64,000 nucleotides of DNA, from the NCBI RefSeq assembly GCF_003719335.1, contig NZ_RIAS01000004.1, positions 414,001-478,000 on the forward strand, read 5' to 3'. Source of the DNA: Paenibacillus amylolyticus. GTDB taxonomy: Bacteria; Bacillota; Bacilli; Paenibacillales; Paenibacillaceae. Position 1 is the stretch's first letter. Each line of letters opens with the position of its first letter. A program made the translations under genes and the position numbers. Under the pieces are notes generated by a model that saw nothing but the letters and a program-made list of their open reading frames with translations, had not been told where the DNA came from and did not search any database. This document shows, in pieces, positions 26,516 to 35,633 of the stretch.

Positions 26516-26884
26516 ATGATGAAACATATCGTACCTATTCTTAGAATTTTTGATGAAGCGAAGGCTAAGGAATTTTACACGGATTACTTGGGGTTCAACG
26601 TGGACTGGGAACATCGATTTGAGGCCGATATGCCGCTGTACATGCAGGTGTCGCAGGATGAGATTGTCATTCATCTGTCCGAACATCACGGAGACTGTAC
26701 CCCTGGTGCGGCATTACGCATTGAGACAGAGCATCTGGAGGAGCTGCATGAGCGGATTTCTTTGCAAAAATATAAATATGCGAGACCTGGTATTGAAAAA
26801 ACCCCTTGGAATTCACGGGAGATGACCATTACCGATCCATTCGGTAATCGGCTTATTTTTGTAGAGTCAACGGTTGAATCTTGA
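26516..26884 (+). CDS. Glyoxalase/bleomycin-resistance superfamily protein
   Basis: The 122-residue product has one VOC fold: IVPILRIFDEAKAKEFYTDYLGF at the start, then EIVIHLSEHHGD and a final MTITDPFGNRLIFVE strand. It resembles the glyoxalase-superfamily proteins that bind drugs or small electrophiles. ATG 26516 lies 11 bases after GGAGG; the in-frame GTG at 26507 is only two bases from it. It is followed 41 bp later by the XRE-cupin regulator and probably shares its transcript. Confidence 0.8.
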   Translation: MMKHIVPILRIFDEAKAKEFYTDYLGFNVDWEHRFEADMPLYMQVSQDEIVIHLSEHHGDCTPGAALRIETEHLEELHERISLQKYKYARPGIEKTPWNSREMTITDPFGNRLIFVESTVES

Positions 26885-26925
26885 TTTCAAGGGAACGGCA
26901 GTAAGAGAGAAGAGAGGGCGGTCAC

Positions 26926-27474
26926 ATGGATATTGGCTTGGCCATTCGAACGATACGCAAACAGAAACAGATTACGATTATGCAGCTCTGTGAGGGGACA
27001 GGGTTATCCAAAGGATTCATCAGTAATGTGGAAAATAACAAAACGTCACCGTCCATCGCTACATTGGAAAGCATAGCGGACTACCTGGGCGTCCCGCTTC
27101 CTTACCTGTTGTTGACATCAGAGCAGCGTATGAATGTGGTTCGCAAGCATGAACGCAAGGAGACTACAGCAGGTAGCGGGCAGATTAAAGTGCAGCAGTT
27201 AACCGCCAAAGGCGCGATGCGTATGTCCATTGTAGAACTGCCAGCAGGAGCTTCGACGGGGATCAGCAAACATGCGGGAGAAGAAAGTCATCTGGTACTG
27301 CAAGGTGTCATCCAAGCAAAGCAGGGGGAAGATGTCGAGACGCTGGAAGCGGGAGATTCGTTTACATGGAACGCGATTGTACCGCATGAAGTGACCAATA
27401 TCGGCAAGGAACCCGCCGTTGTACTGATTGCGGTGTCCAAGGAATTGGAGCTGGATCATCTGTTGAACAAGTAA
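26926..27474 (+). CDS. XRE family regulator with C-terminal cupin domain
   Basis: The 182-residue product has a helix-turn-helix in residues 1-65 (MQLCEGTGLSKGFISNVENNK) and a cupin barrel in residues 100-175 (HAGEESHLVLQG, GDSFTWNAIVPHEVTN) with possible metal-binding His residues. Such regulators (PuuR/SutR type) sense small molecules or redox state and often repress nearby genes. It probably regulates its own operon with the glyoxalase-like gene. Confidence 0.88.
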   Translation: MDIGLAIRTIRKQKQITIMQLCEGTGLSKGFISNVENNKTSPSIATLESIADYLGVPLPYLLLTSEQRMNVVRKHERKETTAGSGQIKVQQLTAKGAMRMSIVELPAGASTGISKHAGEESHLVLQGVIQAKQGEDVETLEAGDSFTWNAIVPHEVTNIGKEPAVVLIAVSKELELDHLLNK

Positions 27475-27557
27475 GCAGGAGAGATGACAGATGTAAAGTA
27501 TGATGAGTGCCGTCTGCTTTCGTTAGTACAGATCTAAATCGAACGTATTTACAAAAG

Positions 27558-27597
27558 CATAAACAGGTGAGGGACATGTGTCCCTCACCTGTTTATG
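27558..27597. terminator. Forty-base near-perfect palindrome between convergent genes
   Basis: Two 19-bp arms (beginning CATAAACAGGTGAGGG) flank a two-base centre. It lies between the XRE-cupin gene and the end of the S-layer protein gene and most likely terminates both transcripts. T-runs are weak on both sides (CTTTTG on the minus strand). Confidence 0.65.
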
Positions 27598-27661
27598 TCA
27601 TGGTCATCTTTGCGAGCCTTAGCTGTGCAAATCCACAATTCAGTTGCCGTCGTCCCCTTGC

Positions 27662-30600
27662 TTAAATCAAGCCGGACTTTTGCAATAGTCCCTGAATAAT
27701 TTTGGCAACCTCAGCTCTAGTAATGTAATCCTTTGGTGCAAGCTCATTGCCGCTTCTTCCTGATACAATGCCAGCCTCTACAGTATCAGCGACACTGCTC
27801 AGCGCCCATGCAGACACAGCTGCCGTATCTCCATAAGGACGAAGTATTACGTCTGTCGTTTGAACAGAAAGATTACCTTTGAGACTAGTGACGGCCATGG
27901 CTTTGGAGAGGATAACCATTGCCTGTTCCCGTGTAATCCTGTCCATCGGACGGAAAGTACCATCTTCAAAACCACCGATCAAGTGGTAGGCATAAGCAGT
28001 ATTGACAACGCTGCTGTACCAATCTGTTGATTGTACGTCTGAGAATGGTGTTGCTCCATTTTCCGTCTTGAGTCCCAATGCGCGAACAATGATGGCTGCA
28101 AACTCAGCACGGGTAATATCTCGGTCGGGACTGAACATACCATTGCCCGTACCATCGATGACCATCCGTGATCCCATGTCGCCCACTGCTTGTTTTGCCC
28201 AATGATTGGCCATATCTTCGAATTCGAGCGGATGGTAGACAAGAGAATACGTGCTATTCGTCAAGCTATTGATTTGCGCGTAATATTTACCGTCAATCAC
28301 GACAATCTTGGTCGGAACATGACGAATAGTTCCGTCCGTTTCAACAACAATTCCTGTGGTAATCTTACCGGAATCAACACCATCCGGAATCGCAATGGTT
28401 CGTTTGACATAGGCATTAAACTTCGATACTTCGACAGTCTTATCTCCGTAGATGCCCTTCACCGTAAAGTTTAACGGCGGTACGACAAGCGTGAACGTTC
28501 CCTTGGCTGCCGCATTCTCAACAACTTTCACCATATCTGTTGTAGGTTCGGAGATTTCGATTTGTACCTGGATGTCTTGCAAGGCTACCGACTTGCCGAC
28601 TTGCTCGGATATGGTATTAATATTGATTTGTTGCGCTGGAATCGTATAGGTCGCACGATCGGTTTTGATCTCAAGAACAGCTTGTTTGTCCTCCATGTTT
28701 TTCACCATCTGACCGTTCAGTGAGCCGACGGCCACATGGGATTCGCTGTTTACAAGTATCGCCACCACAGCATTTTGGCCTTCCGCCGTGAGCTTGTCCT
28801 CCAGCTTTTTCTGATCAATAAGCACGGTTGTAACGGTTTGACCGTTTCGTTGTGTTCTCGTTATAGTCCCCGCATTCTCCGCTTTACCGTTGACAAATAT
28901 ATCCATTTCCGTAGTCGTTTTCTCCGGGATCGTTGGAGTACTAGACACGGATGGCGTATCGATAGGAACCGTGCTGCCGCCGGATGGCGTTTGCGGAATG
29001 ACCGCATTCGAATCAGCGGAGGCTGCACTTTTTCCTACACCATTGATCGCTTTCACCCTAAACGTATAGCTCGTTCCATTCGTTAAACCTGTAATCACAA
29101 TCGGGTTTGCCGCTCCTGTAGTGACTACATTCCCTGGTGAAACGGTTACTTCATACCCCGTAATCGGACTTCCACCGTTCTCGGTTGGAGCTGTAAAGGT
29201 AACGGTGGCTTCTCCGTTTCCAGCTACTGCCAAAATATTCGTTGGTGCTGCTGGTACAGTTGCAGGAGTGGCATTTGCCTGATTCGATTCCCCACTCAAG
29301 CCTCCCGAGTTACCTGCTTTCACTGTAAAGAAATAGGTCGTGCCGTTTAGCAAGTTTTGTACATTGTAGGTAAAGGAAGTGACGGTAACAACTGAAGCGT
29401 TACTAAGCTGACTTGGATCAGTCGCCATATAAAGGTTGTAATACGTTGCTCCCGTTACCGTACTCCAATTTAGCGTAACCTCACCGTTTCCTCCGATAGC
29501 CACAAGGTTTTGCGGATTTGCCGGTGCGTTCGGCATGTTCACAACTTGTATCACCGTAAACGTCACATCCGTCATTCGGGTTGCTGATAACGTTATTGTT
29601 GCGGTATATGTCCCCGCTGGCAAGCCATCTTTCGCTTTAACCGTAAAGGCTGACGTGGTCGCTCCGTTCATTAATGTTGTACTCGGCTGCGTAATCACAA
29701 AATTGCTGGCATGGTTTCCGCTAACCGTAGCCTGCAGATTCGATAAATTGCTTGTACCAGTATTAGTTACATCGATAGTTTTTGTCTCTTGGGTACCCGG
29801 AGCGTAACCTTGAGTAAGTGAAGCTAACGTTTGATCCGCAATAGGAGCAATCGTATGGGTAGGTGCGATGTTCACGTTGACCGCAGCGATGTTGCTCGTT
29901 GCCGTTGCCGTCTTGGTGCCGCTCACGCTGTTGTTTGTGTTCGTCACGACAGCATAGTAGTAGGTCGTGCCTGTCGGTGTCGTCGGCGCGGCAAAGGTTG
30001 TGCCGGTTGCACCTGCGATTGCAGTGCCGCCGTTCGTGCTGTTCGCCGTATTGCTGTACCACTGGTAGGACAGCGTTCCGCCGTCACTTACGTTGGCTGC
30101 TACGCTCAAGTTCGGGCTGTTGTCTCCTTCGTTAACCGTGGCGCCCGTCGGCTGGTTATCAATGCCCGGCGTTGCCGCGTTGGTTAGTGCGTTCACGTTG
30201 ACCGCAGCGATGTTGCTCGTTGCCGTTGCCGTCTTGGTGCCGCTCACGCTGTTGTTTGTGTTCGTCACGACAGCATAGTAGTAGGTCGTGCCTGTCGGTG
30301 TCGTCGGCGCGGCAAAGGTTGTGCCGGTTGCACCTGCGATTGCAGTGCCGCCGTTCGTGCTGTTCGCCGTATTGCTGTACCACTGGTAGGACAGTACTCC
30401 ACCGTCACTTACACTGGCCGCTACGCTCAAGTTCGGGCTGTTGTCTCCTTCGTTAACCGTGGCGCCCGTCGGCTGGTTATCAATGCCCGGAGTAGCCGCG
30501 TTGGTCAGTGCGTTCACGTTGACCGCAGCGATGTTGCTCGTTGCCGTTGCCGTCTTGGTGCCGCTCACGCTGTTGTTTGTGTTCGTCACGACAGCATAGT

Positions 30601-32641
30601 AGTAGGTCGTGCCTGTCGGTGTCGTCGGCGCGGCAAAGGTTGTGCCGGTTGCACCTGCGATTGCAGTGCCGCCGTTCGTGCTGTTCGCCGTATTGCTGTA
30701 CCACTGGTAGGACAGCGTTCCGCCGTCACTTACGTTGGCTACTACGCTCAAGTTCGGGCTGCTGTCGCCTTCATTTACCGTGGCGCCCGTCGGCTGGTTA
30801 TCAATGCCCGGCGTTGCCGCATTGGTCACTGTGGCTACTGCTGGTGATTGCAAAATTATTCCGTTTGTCCCAACCATCACATACTTGCTGTTGACGTAGA
30901 TGGCACCATATAGAGTACTCAAGGTGCCTGACGTGTGGGCCGTCCAGCTCGCTCCGTCAGTGGAGGTCAAGATCGTTCCGCTTACCCCTACCGCCATATA
31001 CGTACCGTTGGCGTAGCTTACACCACGAAGTTCATTGGTGGTGCCAGACGTTTGATTCGTCCAGCTCACTCCGTCACTGGAGGTCAAGATCGTTCCACTT
31101 TGCCCCACCACCATGTACGTGCCGTTGTCGTAGCTGATACCGTAAAGATTTTTCGTGGTGCCTGTCGTCTGGCTCGTCCAGCTCGCTCCGTCACTGGAGG
31201 TCAGTATCGTTCCATTTACTCCTATCGCCACATACGTACCATTGCTGTAAGTCATGTTCCATAGATCATTGGTAATACCTGACGAACTGCTTGTCCAATT
31301 CAATCCGTCACTAGAGATTAATATGGTTCCACTTGCCCCCGACGCAACATACTTGCCGTTGCCGTAGGTGACGCCATAAAGATGATTCGAAGTACCCGAT
31401 GTTTGGCTCGTCCAACTCGTTCCGTCATTAGAGGTTAATATCCTTCCACCATAACCCACCGCCACGTAGGTGCCGTTGCCATAGCTGAAGCCGTATAGAG
31501 GAAACGAGGTGCCCGACGAGCGGGCCGTCCAGCTCGCTCCGTCACTTGAGGTCACAATCGTCCCCCCATTGCCCACCCCTATATACGTGCCGTTGTCGTA
31601 GCTGATACCGAAAAGATGATTCGAGACAACACTTGACAGGGAGCTCGTCCAGCTGGCTCCGTCACTGGAGGTCACAATCGTTCCACCATTACCCACCGCC
31701 ATATACGTGCCGTTGTCGTAGCTGATGCCAACAAGACTATTCGTGGTTCCCGACATGCGGGTCATCCAGCTCACTCCGTCACTTGAGGTCACGATCGTTC
31801 CACCTATCCCAACCGCCACATACGTGCCGTTGCCGTAGATTAAGCCAACAAGATTATTTGTGGTGCCCGATGTGCGGCTTGTCCAGTTCGTTCCGTCGCT
31901 GGAAGTCAAGATTTTTCCACTTAACCCCACCACTACGTACGTGCCGTTGGCGTAGCTTACACCGTATAGGCCAGTAGTGGTGCCCGACGAGCGGCTCGTC
32001 CAACTCGCTCCGTCACTGGAGGTTAAGATCGTTCCAACGGCCCCCACCGCCATATACGTGCCATTGAAGTAGTTGACGGCAAAAAGAAATTGGGTGGTGC
32101 CTGAGGCCTGGCTCGTCCAGCTCACTCCGTCACCAGAGGTCAAGATTGTTCCATTTGCACCTACCGCCATATACGCGCCGTTGATGTAATTGACTGTACG
32201 AAGATCATTCGTGGTGCCAGAATCGCGGATTATCCAGCTCATTCCGTCACTGGAGGTCAATATCCTTCCACCTTGTCCCACCGCCACATATGTGCCGTTG
32301 CTATAGGCAACACCATTTAATTGAGTTGCGGTGCCCGCTGTGCGGGTCATCCAGTTCACTCCGTCACTGGAGGTCAACACCGTTCCACTTGTTCCAACCG
32401 CTACATACATGCCGTTGCCGTATGTCACACCAATCATATTTTGTCCGATGGATCGGATGTACCAATTATCAAGGGAACTCGTTATAGGTGCTGCATTTGC
32501 TACTTGTCCCCAATTGATCGGCATAAATGTGCTAAACAGCAACAAAAACGACAATTTTAGCCGAACGATTTTTAAAGCTACTTGTTTCCAATCAGAGAAA
32601 TTCGTACTGAATTTTTTTGCCTGTGCTCCTTGATTCGACAA
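27662..32641 (-). CDS. SLH-anchored surface protein with 14 propeller-like repeats, Ig-like and FN3 domains
   Basis: The 1659-residue secreted protein starts with a signal peptide ending VANA-AP. Residues about 55-600 hold 14 units of about 41 residues with the pattern LxGVxYxNGTYVAVGxxGTILTSSDGxxW, as in BNR/YCF48-type beta propellers; 14 units fit two seven-bladed propellers. Residues about 605-925 are three nearly identical 107-residue Ig-like domains (NQPTGATVNEGD opening). A domain of about 110 residues and two fibronectin III domains follow, then about 250 residues of unassigned sequence. Three C-terminal SLH domains (HWAKQAV, DWYSSVV, AWALSSV) bind cell-wall polymer. The role is surface adhesion or glycan binding by inference. 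It is monocistronic. Confidence 0.9.
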   Translation of the reverse strand: MSNQGAQAKKFSTNFSDWKQVALKIVRLKLSFLLLFSTFMPINWGQVANAAPITSSLDNWYIRSIGQNMIGVTYGNGMYVAVGTSGTVLTSSDGVNWMTRTAGTATQLNGVAYSNGTYVAVGQGGRILTSSDGMSWIIRDSGTTNDLRTVNYINGAYMAVGANGTILTSGDGVSWTSQASGTTQFLFAVNYFNGTYMAVGAVGTILTSSDGASWTSRSSGTTTGLYGVSYANGTYVVVGLSGKILTSSDGTNWTSRTSGTTNNLVGLIYGNGTYVAVGIGGTIVTSSDGVSWMTRMSGTTNSLVGISYDNGTYMAVGNGGTIVTSSDGASWTSSLSSVVSNHLFGISYDNGTYIGVGNGGTIVTSSDGASWTARSSGTSFPLYGFSYGNGTYVAVGYGGRILTSNDGTSWTSQTSGTSNHLYGVTYGNGKYVASGASGTILISSDGLNWTSSSSGITNDLWNMTYSNGTYVAIGVNGTILTSSDGASWTSQTTGTTKNLYGISYDNGTYMVVGQSGTILTSSDGVSWTNQTSGTTNELRGVSYANGTYMAVGVSGTILTSTDGASWTAHTSGTLSTLYGAIYVNSKYVMVGTNGIILQSPAVATVTNAATPGIDNQPTGATVNEGDSSPNLSVVANVSDGGTLSYQWYSNTANSTNGGTAIAGATGTTFAAPTTPTGTTYYYAVVTNTNNSVSGTKTATATSNIAAVNVNALTNAATPGIDNQPTGATVNEGDNSPNLSVAASVSDGGVLSYQWYSNTANSTNGGTAIAGATGTTFAAPTTPTGTTYYYAVVTNTNNSVSGTKTATATSNIAAVNVNALTNAATPGIDNQPTGATVNEGDNSPNLSVAANVSDGGTLSYQWYSNTANSTNGGTAIAGATGTTFAAPTTPTGTTYYYAVVTNTNNSVSGTKTATATSNIAAVNVNIAPTHTIAPIADQTLASLTQGYAPGTQETKTIDVTNTGTSNLSNLQATVSGNHASNFVITQPSTTLMNGATTSAFTVKAKDGLPAGTYTATITLSATRMTDVTFTVIQVVNMPNAPANPQNLVAIGGNGEVTLNWSTVTGATYYNLYMATDPSQLSNASVVTVTSFTYNVQNLLNGTTYFFTVKAGNSGGLSGESNQANATPATVPAAPTNILAVAGNGEATVTFTAPTENGGSPITGYEVTVSPGNVVTTGAANPIVITGLTNGTSYTFRVKAINGVGKSAASADSNAVIPQTPSGGSTVPIDTPSVSSTPTIPEKTTTEMDIFVNGKAENAGTITRTQRNGQTVTTVLIDQKKLEDKLTAEGQNAVVAILVNSESHVAVGSLNGQMVKNMEDKQAVLEIKTDRATYTIPAQQININTISEQVGKSVALQDIQVQIEISEPTTDMVKVVENAAAKGTFTLVVPPLNFTVKGIYGDKTVEVSKFNAYVKRTIAIPDGVDSGKITTGIVVETDGTIRHVPTKIVVIDGKYYAQINSLTNSTYSLVYHPLEFEDMANHWAKQAVGDMGSRMVIDGTGNGMFSPDRDITRAEFAAIIVRALGLKTENGATPFSDVQSTDWYSSVVNTAYAYHLIGGFEDGTFRPMDRITREQAMVILSKAMAVTSLKGNLSVQTTDVILRPYGDTAAVSAWALSSVADTVEAGIVSGRSGNELAPKDYITRAEVAKIIQGLLQKSGLI
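29868..30828 (-). repeat. Three tandem 321-bp repeats encoding Ig-like domains
   Basis: Landmark GTTGCTCGTT recurs at 29891, 30212 and 30533, exactly 321 bp apart. The copies differ at very few positions, mainly around the DGG and NEGD codons. Exact period in codons (107) and near identity point to recent unequal recombination or gene conversion. Confidence 0.93.
30840..32480 (-). repeat. Fourteen degenerate repeats of about 120 bp encoding propeller blades
   Basis: A core related to CTCCGTCACTGGAGGTCA recurs about every 120 bp on the plus strand, once per blade. Divergence between units is higher than in the adjacent 321-bp repeats, so this is the older array. Confidence 0.8.
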
Positions 32642-32718
32642 TTTCCATCTTCCTTCCCCAAGTCTCTATACTTTAGCTCGCTTGACCATATCACATTATT
32701 CTGAACAAATTCTGAGCA

Positions 32719-32750
32719 ACAAAAAAAGCCCCAGCCTATAGGCTGGGACC
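32719..32750 (-). terminator. Terminator downstream of the zeta-like remnant
   Basis: On the minus strand GTCCCAGCC-tata-GGCTGGGGC is followed by TTTTTTT. It ends the transcript running from the SDR gene through the decayed toxin locus. Confidence 0.85.
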
Positions 32751-32851
32751 TTTCTGTTGTTATTGGAGGTGAGGGGAGCCTGACCTCTGTCCGAAGATAT
32801 TGATACGTAAGCTTTAAGGGATGTAGTCACAGTTATAATGTCACTCGAGTA

Positions 32852-33113
32852 TCAGTATTGAGCCAAAATAGGATTAGCCCAAGCAGGGATGAGATCTACA
32901 CGATAGATTAATTGCTCTTTCATGATTTCCGCTACAATAATAGGCTCGTATGTATTATCAATGATGACAACTCGATCTGCAGTGGTTAGAGCTGGTGTAA
33001 GGTTCTTCAATGATTCACCATATCGATAACGGATATCCTCTTCAGCAATCTAATGACCATTCTGCCCCGTTGGTTCCAGCAAACACAGTCATAACTGGTT
33101 TGGTCTTACTCAT
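32852..33113 (-). pseudogene. Remnant of a zeta-toxin-like kinase (COG4185 type)
   Basis: From ATG 33113 the frame reads MSKTKPVMTVFAGTNGA, the start of the P-loop (GTNGAGKS) of zeta-toxin-like ATPases, then breaks and stops. Shifting frame gives IAEEDIRYRYGESLKNL...ADRVVIIDN..., ending in IPAWANPILAQY. This matches the family's C-terminal block ((I)PEEDIRRRY...LADRVxxYDNS). The roughly 100 residues between P-loop and C-terminal block are deleted, so no functional kinase can be made. The start overlaps the end of the small upstream gene by eight bases, as in toxin-antitoxin pairs. Confidence 0.72.
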
Positions 33114-33258
33114 GATATTCAAACTCCTGACGTTTCCCAGCAGAGTCATATCTAATTTTGAATTTTTTACCTTCAGCATCTTCACGAATGCGTTTGTTAT
33201 CCTTTCTATAATAAACACAAAAACCACCAACCAAAATGCTGGTTGATGGTGTCTTCAT
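33106..33258 (-). CDS. Small protein upstream of the zeta-like remnant, probable orphan antitoxin
   Basis: The 50-residue product (MKTPSTSILVGGFCVYYRKDN...) is basic, with a short hydrophobic patch and a charged C terminus ending RQEFEYHE. Its stop overlaps the toxin remnant's start (ATGAGTAA). ATG 33258 is preceded by GAGG at six bases; the frame is open to 33291. The family is not recognised. Position and size fit the antitoxin or chaperone partner of the decayed kinase. Confidence 0.5.
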   Translation of the reverse strand: MKTPSTSILVGGFCVYYRKDNKRIREDAEGKKFKIRYDSAGKRQEFEYHE

Positions 33259-33298
33259 TGCATGCCTCAATTCATTGGTGGAAACCTTCACTCACATC

Positions 33299-34018
33299 TT
33301 ACTGTGGATTGGTTGTCCAGATCCCTGCGGCTTTGACGAATACGCGGTCAGACAGCTTGAGTGTGGCCAGCGCCAGTTCGGCTACATCTTCGGCTTGCAT
33401 CATGCGATCCTCGTCTCCGATTTTGAGTCCGGCATTCACAGCCAGTTCCGTATTCACGGTGCTTGGTGTCAACGCGGTTACACGAATGTTGGATTTGCGA
33501 ACTTCCTGCATTAAGGATTCCGTCATGCCAAGCAATGCGAATTTGGACGCACAGTAGGCTGAACCTGTAGCGAATCCGCGCTCACCTGCCGTTGAAGCAA
33601 TGTTAATGATGCTGCCGCTGCTTTCCTTGATCATGCTTGGAAGAATGGCGCGAGTTACATAGTATGTACCCATGACATTCACATGCAGGATGCGTTCCCA
33701 CTCTTCAGGATCCATCTCTAACAGTGTACCGAAACTTCCAATTCCGGCATTGTTAATGAGGATATCTACCGCTCCAAGCTCCATCTCAATAGCTGCTACC
33801 GCTGCTTCAGCTTGAGAGCGATCCGAGATGTCTGCTGCAGCACTCGTTACTTTCACGCCATATTGCTGGCTTAAAGACTCTTGAAGAGCTTGCAGATCGG
33901 AAGCTGTGCGGGCGATCAGTCCAAGATGTACGCCTTCTTTGGCAAGGGCTTCCGCGATGGCACGTCCAATACCTTTACCGGCGCCAGTAATGATGGCTGT
34001 TTTATTTTTAAGTTCCAT
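33299..34018 (-). CDS. Short-chain dehydrogenase/reductase (3-ketoacyl reductase type)
   Basis: The 239-residue product is a classical SDR: NAD(P)-binding TGAGKGIGRAIAEAL, the NNAG motif in ILINNAGIG, catalytic Ser in IINIASTAG, and YCASK with the Tyr and Lys. The closest class is FabG-like 3-oxoacyl reductases acting outside the main fatty acid cluster. ATG 34018 follows GGAGG by eight bases; a longer frame to 34051 lacks a site. It lies directly upstream of the decayed toxin locus on the same strand. Confidence 0.88.
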   Translation of the reverse strand: MELKNKTAIITGAGKGIGRAIAEALAKEGVHLGLIARTASDLQALQESLSQQYGVKVTSAAADISDRSQAEAAVAAIEMELGAVDILINNAGIGSFGTLLEMDPEEWERILHVNVMGTYYVTRAILPSMIKESSGSIINIASTAGERGFATGSAYCASKFALLGMTESLMQEVRKSNIRVTALTPSTVNTELAVNAGLKIGDEDRMMQAEDVAELALATLKLSDRVFVKAAGIWTTNPQ

Positions 34019-34101
34019 AGGAATATTCCTCCTCAGCATTTGGGTTAGCACTTGATTATACTATACTTTACCCAATGATCGGAAATATGCTTCATCACAC
34101 G

Positions 34102-35025
34102 TTAGCGCGGTTGGGTGATTCGAATGCTACCAGAGGTCGTGCGTGCCTGGATCACATCCTGACTTATGCCTGGTGACTCCGGTATATTAACATCGCCCGA
34201 AGTAGCCTTGGCCTCATAAATCCCATCAAAATCAGGCGCAGCTTGAATAGATATATCCCCCGATGTCCCTGATACCTGAATAGGCGCTGCGTGAGATTGC
34301 TGGATATCAATACTGCCGGATGTGAATTCAACATTAGCCTCACCATTCAATTGTGCAATTTCCACATCTCCTGATTGAATCACGCTGTTTACTTTTCCAT
34401 CGATTCGTGTTGCCGTGAAGCTTCCTGATGTCTGTTCTACGGCTAAATCGCCTTGGATAGCAGAAGCAGCAATGTCCCCTGAGGTCAGTGACAATTCAAT
34501 GCGAGGAACCTGAATATCACGCAATACGATGGAGCCTGAGGTGCTTTTCATCTCCAAGTGTTCAGCATTTAGCCCAGTTATATCCCAATCCGCTGAGCTA
34601 GAGTGTAATGTGACATCATTCAAGGGATATCCTTTTGGCAAAGCCACGATTATTCTTGAATCTTGTTCCCCCCAGTTCCAATTAAAAGAGAACAACTTCA
34701 GACGGTTGTGTTTTTGCAGCGCCAGCTGGAATGTTCCATCAGTAAAACTTGCCTCCTCGAAACTTTGAATAACCTCAGGATCCCACTTTCCATCCACTTC
34801 GATATACGCATTGTTATCTGGACTAACGATGAATTCAATATCCGCATTAAAGTTACCATCCAGCTGAATATTTTGCAGATCATCTTGCAGTCCCCCGGTG
34901 TTGAGTTCCCACCGCTTGCTGTAGGCTTCCCTTTCATCCTTGAACTGAAAACCATAGACCGATGTTCCAAGTAAACCTATTCCAATGCAGACGAGAGCAA
35001 GTGCTATCCATTTTTTGGTGCTCAT
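34102..35025 (-). CDS. DUF4097 beta-helix membrane-anchored protein
   Basis: The 307-residue product has an N-terminal membrane anchor (WIALALVCIGIGLLGTSVYGF). From about residue 100 it has DUF4097 adhesin-like repeats with the recurring TSGSI/TSGDI motif (at least seven copies), predicted to form a right-handed beta-solenoid. The start overlaps the stop of the upstream DUF1700 gene by four bases (ATGA). In Bacillota this pair usually lies behind a PadR regulator and responds to envelope stress; the PadR gene is missing here. Confidence 0.85.
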   Translation of the reverse strand: MSTKKWIALALVCIGIGLLGTSVYGFQFKDEREAYSKRWELNTGGLQDDLQNIQLDGNFNADIEFIVSPDNNAYIEVDGKWDPEVIQSFEEASFTDGTFQLALQKHNRLKLFSFNWNWGEQDSRIIVALPKGYPLNDVTLHSSSADWDITGLNAEHLEMKSTSGSIVLRDIQVPRIELSLTSGDIAASAIQGDLAVEQTSGSFTATRIDGKVNSVIQSGDVEIAQLNGEANVEFTSGSIDIQQSHAAPIQVSGTSGDISIQAAPDFDGIYEAKATSGDVNIPESPGISQDVIQARTTSGSIRITQPR

Positions 35026-35633
35026 GCAGAAACATCCCCTTTCATCACGTTTACATTCCACCGAATATAGCGAAGTGTCACATTCTTAAATGCAATAAAG
35101 ACAAATTTGGAGGCAAGGGCAAACAGAATGCCGATACCGAGCAGCCCAATGGCAACGAAAACTTCTGTTGTTTCAAGGTGATTCAGATACAGATAGTCGA
35201 AGGCAGCAGCGACAGGAGCCAGAGCAAGTAAGGATAGACTTGCAATCGTAAGCCACACGGACCAGAGGCTAAGACCGATCGGAATCATGAGTGCAAGGTT
35301 AAGGAAGATCAGACCGATGCATACAAAAAAGTTCCGCGTAGCCCGATTGTGATTAACAGGTGGTTTCATCTCTCTGAACGATGGTGCATCGAAGGGAACT
35401 CTACCTCTATCGGATGTGTCAGAGTATGCGTTAGCGTTATACCGTTCACCGAGTACTTTACGTGCAATCTCCTCCGGGTGGCCGAGCTCCCGTGCAATGT
35501 CTTCCTCCGATTTGCCTTCACGTAACCCTAGCGTAAACTTGTGGGCATAACCTGCAAGTAGTTCAGCACGTTCCAGCCGGTCCATCGGACGTAAAACCAA
35601 TTCCATAGCTTGCATAAATTGTTGTCTATTCAT
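35022..35633 (-). CDS. DUF1700 membrane protein
   Basis: The 203-residue product has a cytoplasmic N-terminal domain of the DUF1700 type (MNRQQFMQAMELVLRP, then ELGHPEEIARKVLGE, a helix motif seen in HAAS/DUF1700 proteins), a linker, and about four membrane helices. HAAS domains bind PadR-type regulators in related systems. ATG 35633 is preceded by AAAGGA at eight bases. The stop overlaps the DUF4097 gene. Confidence 0.85.
   Translation of the reverse strand: MNRQQFMQAMELVLRPMDRLERAELLAGYAHKFTLGLREGKSEEDIARELGHPEEIARKVLGERYNANAYSDTSDRGRVPFDAPSFREMKPPVNHNRATRNFFVCIGLIFLNLALMIPIGLSLWSVWLTIASLSLLALAPVAAAFDYLYLNHLETTEVFVAIGLLGIGILFALASKFVFIAFKNVTLRYIRWNVNVMKGDVSA

Noticed and set aside
29763..30894. 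Several similar open frames on both strands in the S-layer gene repeats
   Set aside because: They repeat every 321 bp only because the repeat unit does; the reading frame of the SLH protein explains the DNA.
29868..32480. Regular repeats that could be mistaken for a CRISPR array
   Set aside because: The repeats are coding, with periods of 321 and about 120 bp and no unique spacers; no cas genes are present.
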